A DNA stretch of 8,724 bases, taken from Lysobacteraceae bacterium (GTDB lineage: Bacteria > Pseudomonadota > Gammaproteobacteria > Xanthomonadales > Xanthomonadaceae). Position numbers and translations under genes: made by a program. This document shows, one piece after another, positions 7,409-8,724 of this stretch. Every line of letters begins with the position of its first letter. Position 1 is the stretch's first letter. Where the stretch lies: NCBI GenBank assembly GCA_028293685.1, contig JAQGOI010000022.1:1-8724 (forward strand). Direction: 5' to 3'. A model generated the notes under the pieces. The model was not told the DNA's origin. It saw only the letters and a list, made by a program, of their open reading frames with translations, and searched no databases.

Positions 7409-8724
7409 GGCCGGCTCCCGCTGAACAGCCCCTGGAGCCGCTGCAGGAATTCCGGCGCGGGCTCCCCGCCCGGGATACGGACGATGTGCAGGGCCTTGAA
7501 CTGCTCGGGCACCAGCGCCTCGGCTTCGGATGTTTCGTCGATGCACACCGGCACGATGAACTTTGCGCCATCGGCGAGGTTGCGGGTGCGGTCGACCGCA
7601 TAACTCCATTCGCGGCGGAAGTACGCTTCATGCCGGCGCTGGGTGGCCGCCGAGATGACCGGCAGGAAATAACTGCAGCGCGCGATGTTCGCGCGGATCT
7701 TGCGATCGTAATCGTCGCCGCCTTCGAGCCGGTCCAGGTCGAACCATGTCGTCAACCCCGCGGCGTCCATCGCTGCCTTGAGCCGCTGCACGGCGGGGAG
7801 ATCCTCGCGCGCGTAACTGATGAAGATCGCGTTCTCAGGCATCTCGCGCGATGGCGGCATGAACCGCTGTGGTGCGCTGCCGCCGTTCGATGGCAAGGCG
7901 GGTCGCTGGCGCGCCGACCAGCGCGCGTGCAGTTCAGCGACGAACGCCTCGGCGCCGCCGTAGACGCGCGTACGCACGCTGACCTGCTGCAGGAACGCCA
8001 CCAGGCGCCCGTCCTGCATGGTGTGGTCGTCGGCGAAGACTTCGCTGACGTCGCGCGGATCGGACAAACGTCTGCGCTTGGCCATGCGCAGGAACAATCG
8101 CGCCAGCCAGTTGGAAAAATCGCTTCCGATCAGCAGCAGGTGGTTGTGCTCGAGCTCGTGAAAGAGTTTCTCCGGCGTCAGGTGTTCGGATTGCAACGCG
8201 CAGATGAACTCGAGCATGTCCTCGTCGGACACGACGTACGTCGGCGAGGCGGACAGTTTGCCGAGCAGGTGGTAGAGCACGGTGCGCTGCAGCTGGCTGC
8301 GCTCGACGGGCAGGTCCGCTACCCGGTTCGGCGCGTAGGCGATGACCTCGGTCGACGGCTGGCCGCCGTGGCGCTCCAGGTTGAGCGCCTGTTCGAGCAG
8401 CGGATCGAACGTCGTGGTGACGAACAGGTCGAAATCGGTGATCTGCGCGAGTTGCCGCAGTGCCAACGGCGGTTCGAACTGCACTTCGCGCAGGATCGAG
8501 CGCAGTCGCGTATAGGCTTCCTCGCGCCGCCCGTGCTGGCCCAGGAAGCAGCACACGACATCGTTGAGGGTGAGCGGCTGGGGCAGTCCGACGATATCGA
8601 CGGAAAGCCGCGCAGCGAGTTTTTCGGCGAGCCATTCATACAGCGGCCGCAGGCCGCGATCGGTCTGCACGCGCAGCAGGTCGGGCCCGATGATCGGGAT
8701 GACCCTTCGCTCCTCGATGTAGTT
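7405..8724 (-). CDS. SIR2-like domain fused to C-terminal TIR domain, N-terminus beyond window edge
   Basis: The visible 439 residues are open to the right edge; the upstream reading frame continues without a start, so the true N-terminus is outside, probably only a short way off. Numbering is from the first visible residue. Residues 1-250 look SIR2-like: ERRVIPIIGPDLLRV (5-19, the position of the nucleotide-binding GAG-type loop), LFVTTTFDPLLEQAL (100-114, the TTNxD strand of the family), TVLYHLLGKLS (148-158), SDEDMLEFICAL (166-177) and LLLIGSDFSNWLARLFLR (196-213). A linker rich in Pro, Ser and Arg (about 268-296) leads to a TIR domain (299-434): AIFISYARED (299-308), the BB-loop region WFDLDRLEGGD (327-337), and FRREWSYA (369-376), where Glu372 is at the catalytic position. 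TIR and SIR2 domains of immune systems consume or convert NAD+. No signal peptide or membrane segment is visible, so it is presumably cytoplasmic. Its TGA overlaps the STAND gene start. It is a probable effector of a STAND-controlled system. Confidence 0.88.
   Translation of the reverse strand, partial: NYIEERRVIPIIGPDLLRVQTDRGLRPLYEWLAEKLAARLSVDIVGLPQPLTLNDVVCCFLGQHGRREEAYTRLRSILREVQFEPPLALRQLAQITDFDLFVTTTFDPLLEQALNLERHGGQPSTEVIAYAPNRVADLPVERSQLQRTVLYHLLGKLSASPTYVVSDEDMLEFICALQSEHLTPEKLFHELEHNHLLLIGSDFSNWLARLFLRMAKRRRLSDPRDVSEVFADDHTMQDGRLVAFLQQVSVRTRVYGGAEAFVAELHARWSARQRPALPSNGGSAPQRFMPPSREMPENAIFISYAREDLPAVQRLKAAMDAAGLTTWFDLDRLEGGDDYDRKIRANIARCSYFLPVISAATQRRHEAYFRREWSYAVDRTRNLADGAKFIVPVCIDETSEAEALVPEQFKALHIVRIPGGEPAPEFLQRLQGLFSGSRP
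7415..7419 (-). promoter_or_regulatory. Ribosome binding site of the STAND gene
   Basis: GGGAG on the minus strand stands 6 bases before the GTG at 7408, within the last codons of the SIR2-TIR gene. It favours the GTG over the internal ATG at 7378, which has only GGGA abutting it. Confidence 0.5.

Noticed and set aside
4829..7603. Very long plus-strand open frame (924 codons) antisense to the STAND gene
   Set aside because: It mirrors the codon bias of the GC-rich STAND gene on the opposite strand. The translation shows no recognisable motif, whereas the minus-strand product has clear Walker A, Walker B and TPR features.
7409..7609. Extension of the STAND gene upstream to position 7609
   Set aside because: It would overlap the TIR coding region by about 200 bases, and the added residues are Arg/Pro-rich out-of-frame sequence; the nSTAND signature begins only after position 7378.

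Overview
The window is a GC-rich stretch in which every gene I can support lies on the minus strand, so the biological reading order runs from the right edge to the left. There are five coding regions, two of them cut by the window edges. I see no tRNA, rRNA, CRISPR array, insertion sequence, transposase, integrase or attachment site. The high GC content, GTG starts and canonical full-length RecQ suggest a high-GC proteobacterium; a Lysobacter/Xanthomonas-like gammaproteobacterium is my best guess, but this is inferred from general character and not from a marker gene.

Right part (4214-8724): a two-gene unit that looks like a counter-invader (anti-phage or conflict) signalling module. The upstream gene, whose N-terminus lies outside the window, encodes a SIR2-like domain fused to a C-terminal TIR domain. 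Its stop codon overlaps the start of the second gene (GTGA). The second gene encodes a 1064-residue nSTAND1-type P-loop NTPase with a coiled coil, one transmembrane helix and a long TPR-like helical C-terminus. The natural reading is that the STAND protein senses and switches while the TIR (and possibly SIR2) domain is the NAD-directed effector. The SIR2 half appears to have lost the usual Asn and His active-site residues, so the TIR domain is the better effector candidate.

Middle (2268-4094): a complete recQ helicase gene with helicase core, zinc-binding/winged-helix region and HRDC domain. It is probably a housekeeping repair gene rather than part of the signalling pair, from which a 119-base intergenic stretch separates it.

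Left part (1-2209): a polytopic GT-C (PMT/ArnT-like) glycosyltransferase gene, followed after 3 bases by a PIG-L family LmbE-like deacetylase gene that runs off the left edge. The tight spacing, with the deacetylase ribosome binding site inside the glycosyltransferase gene, suggests a cell-envelope glycan or glycolipid operon continuing to the left.
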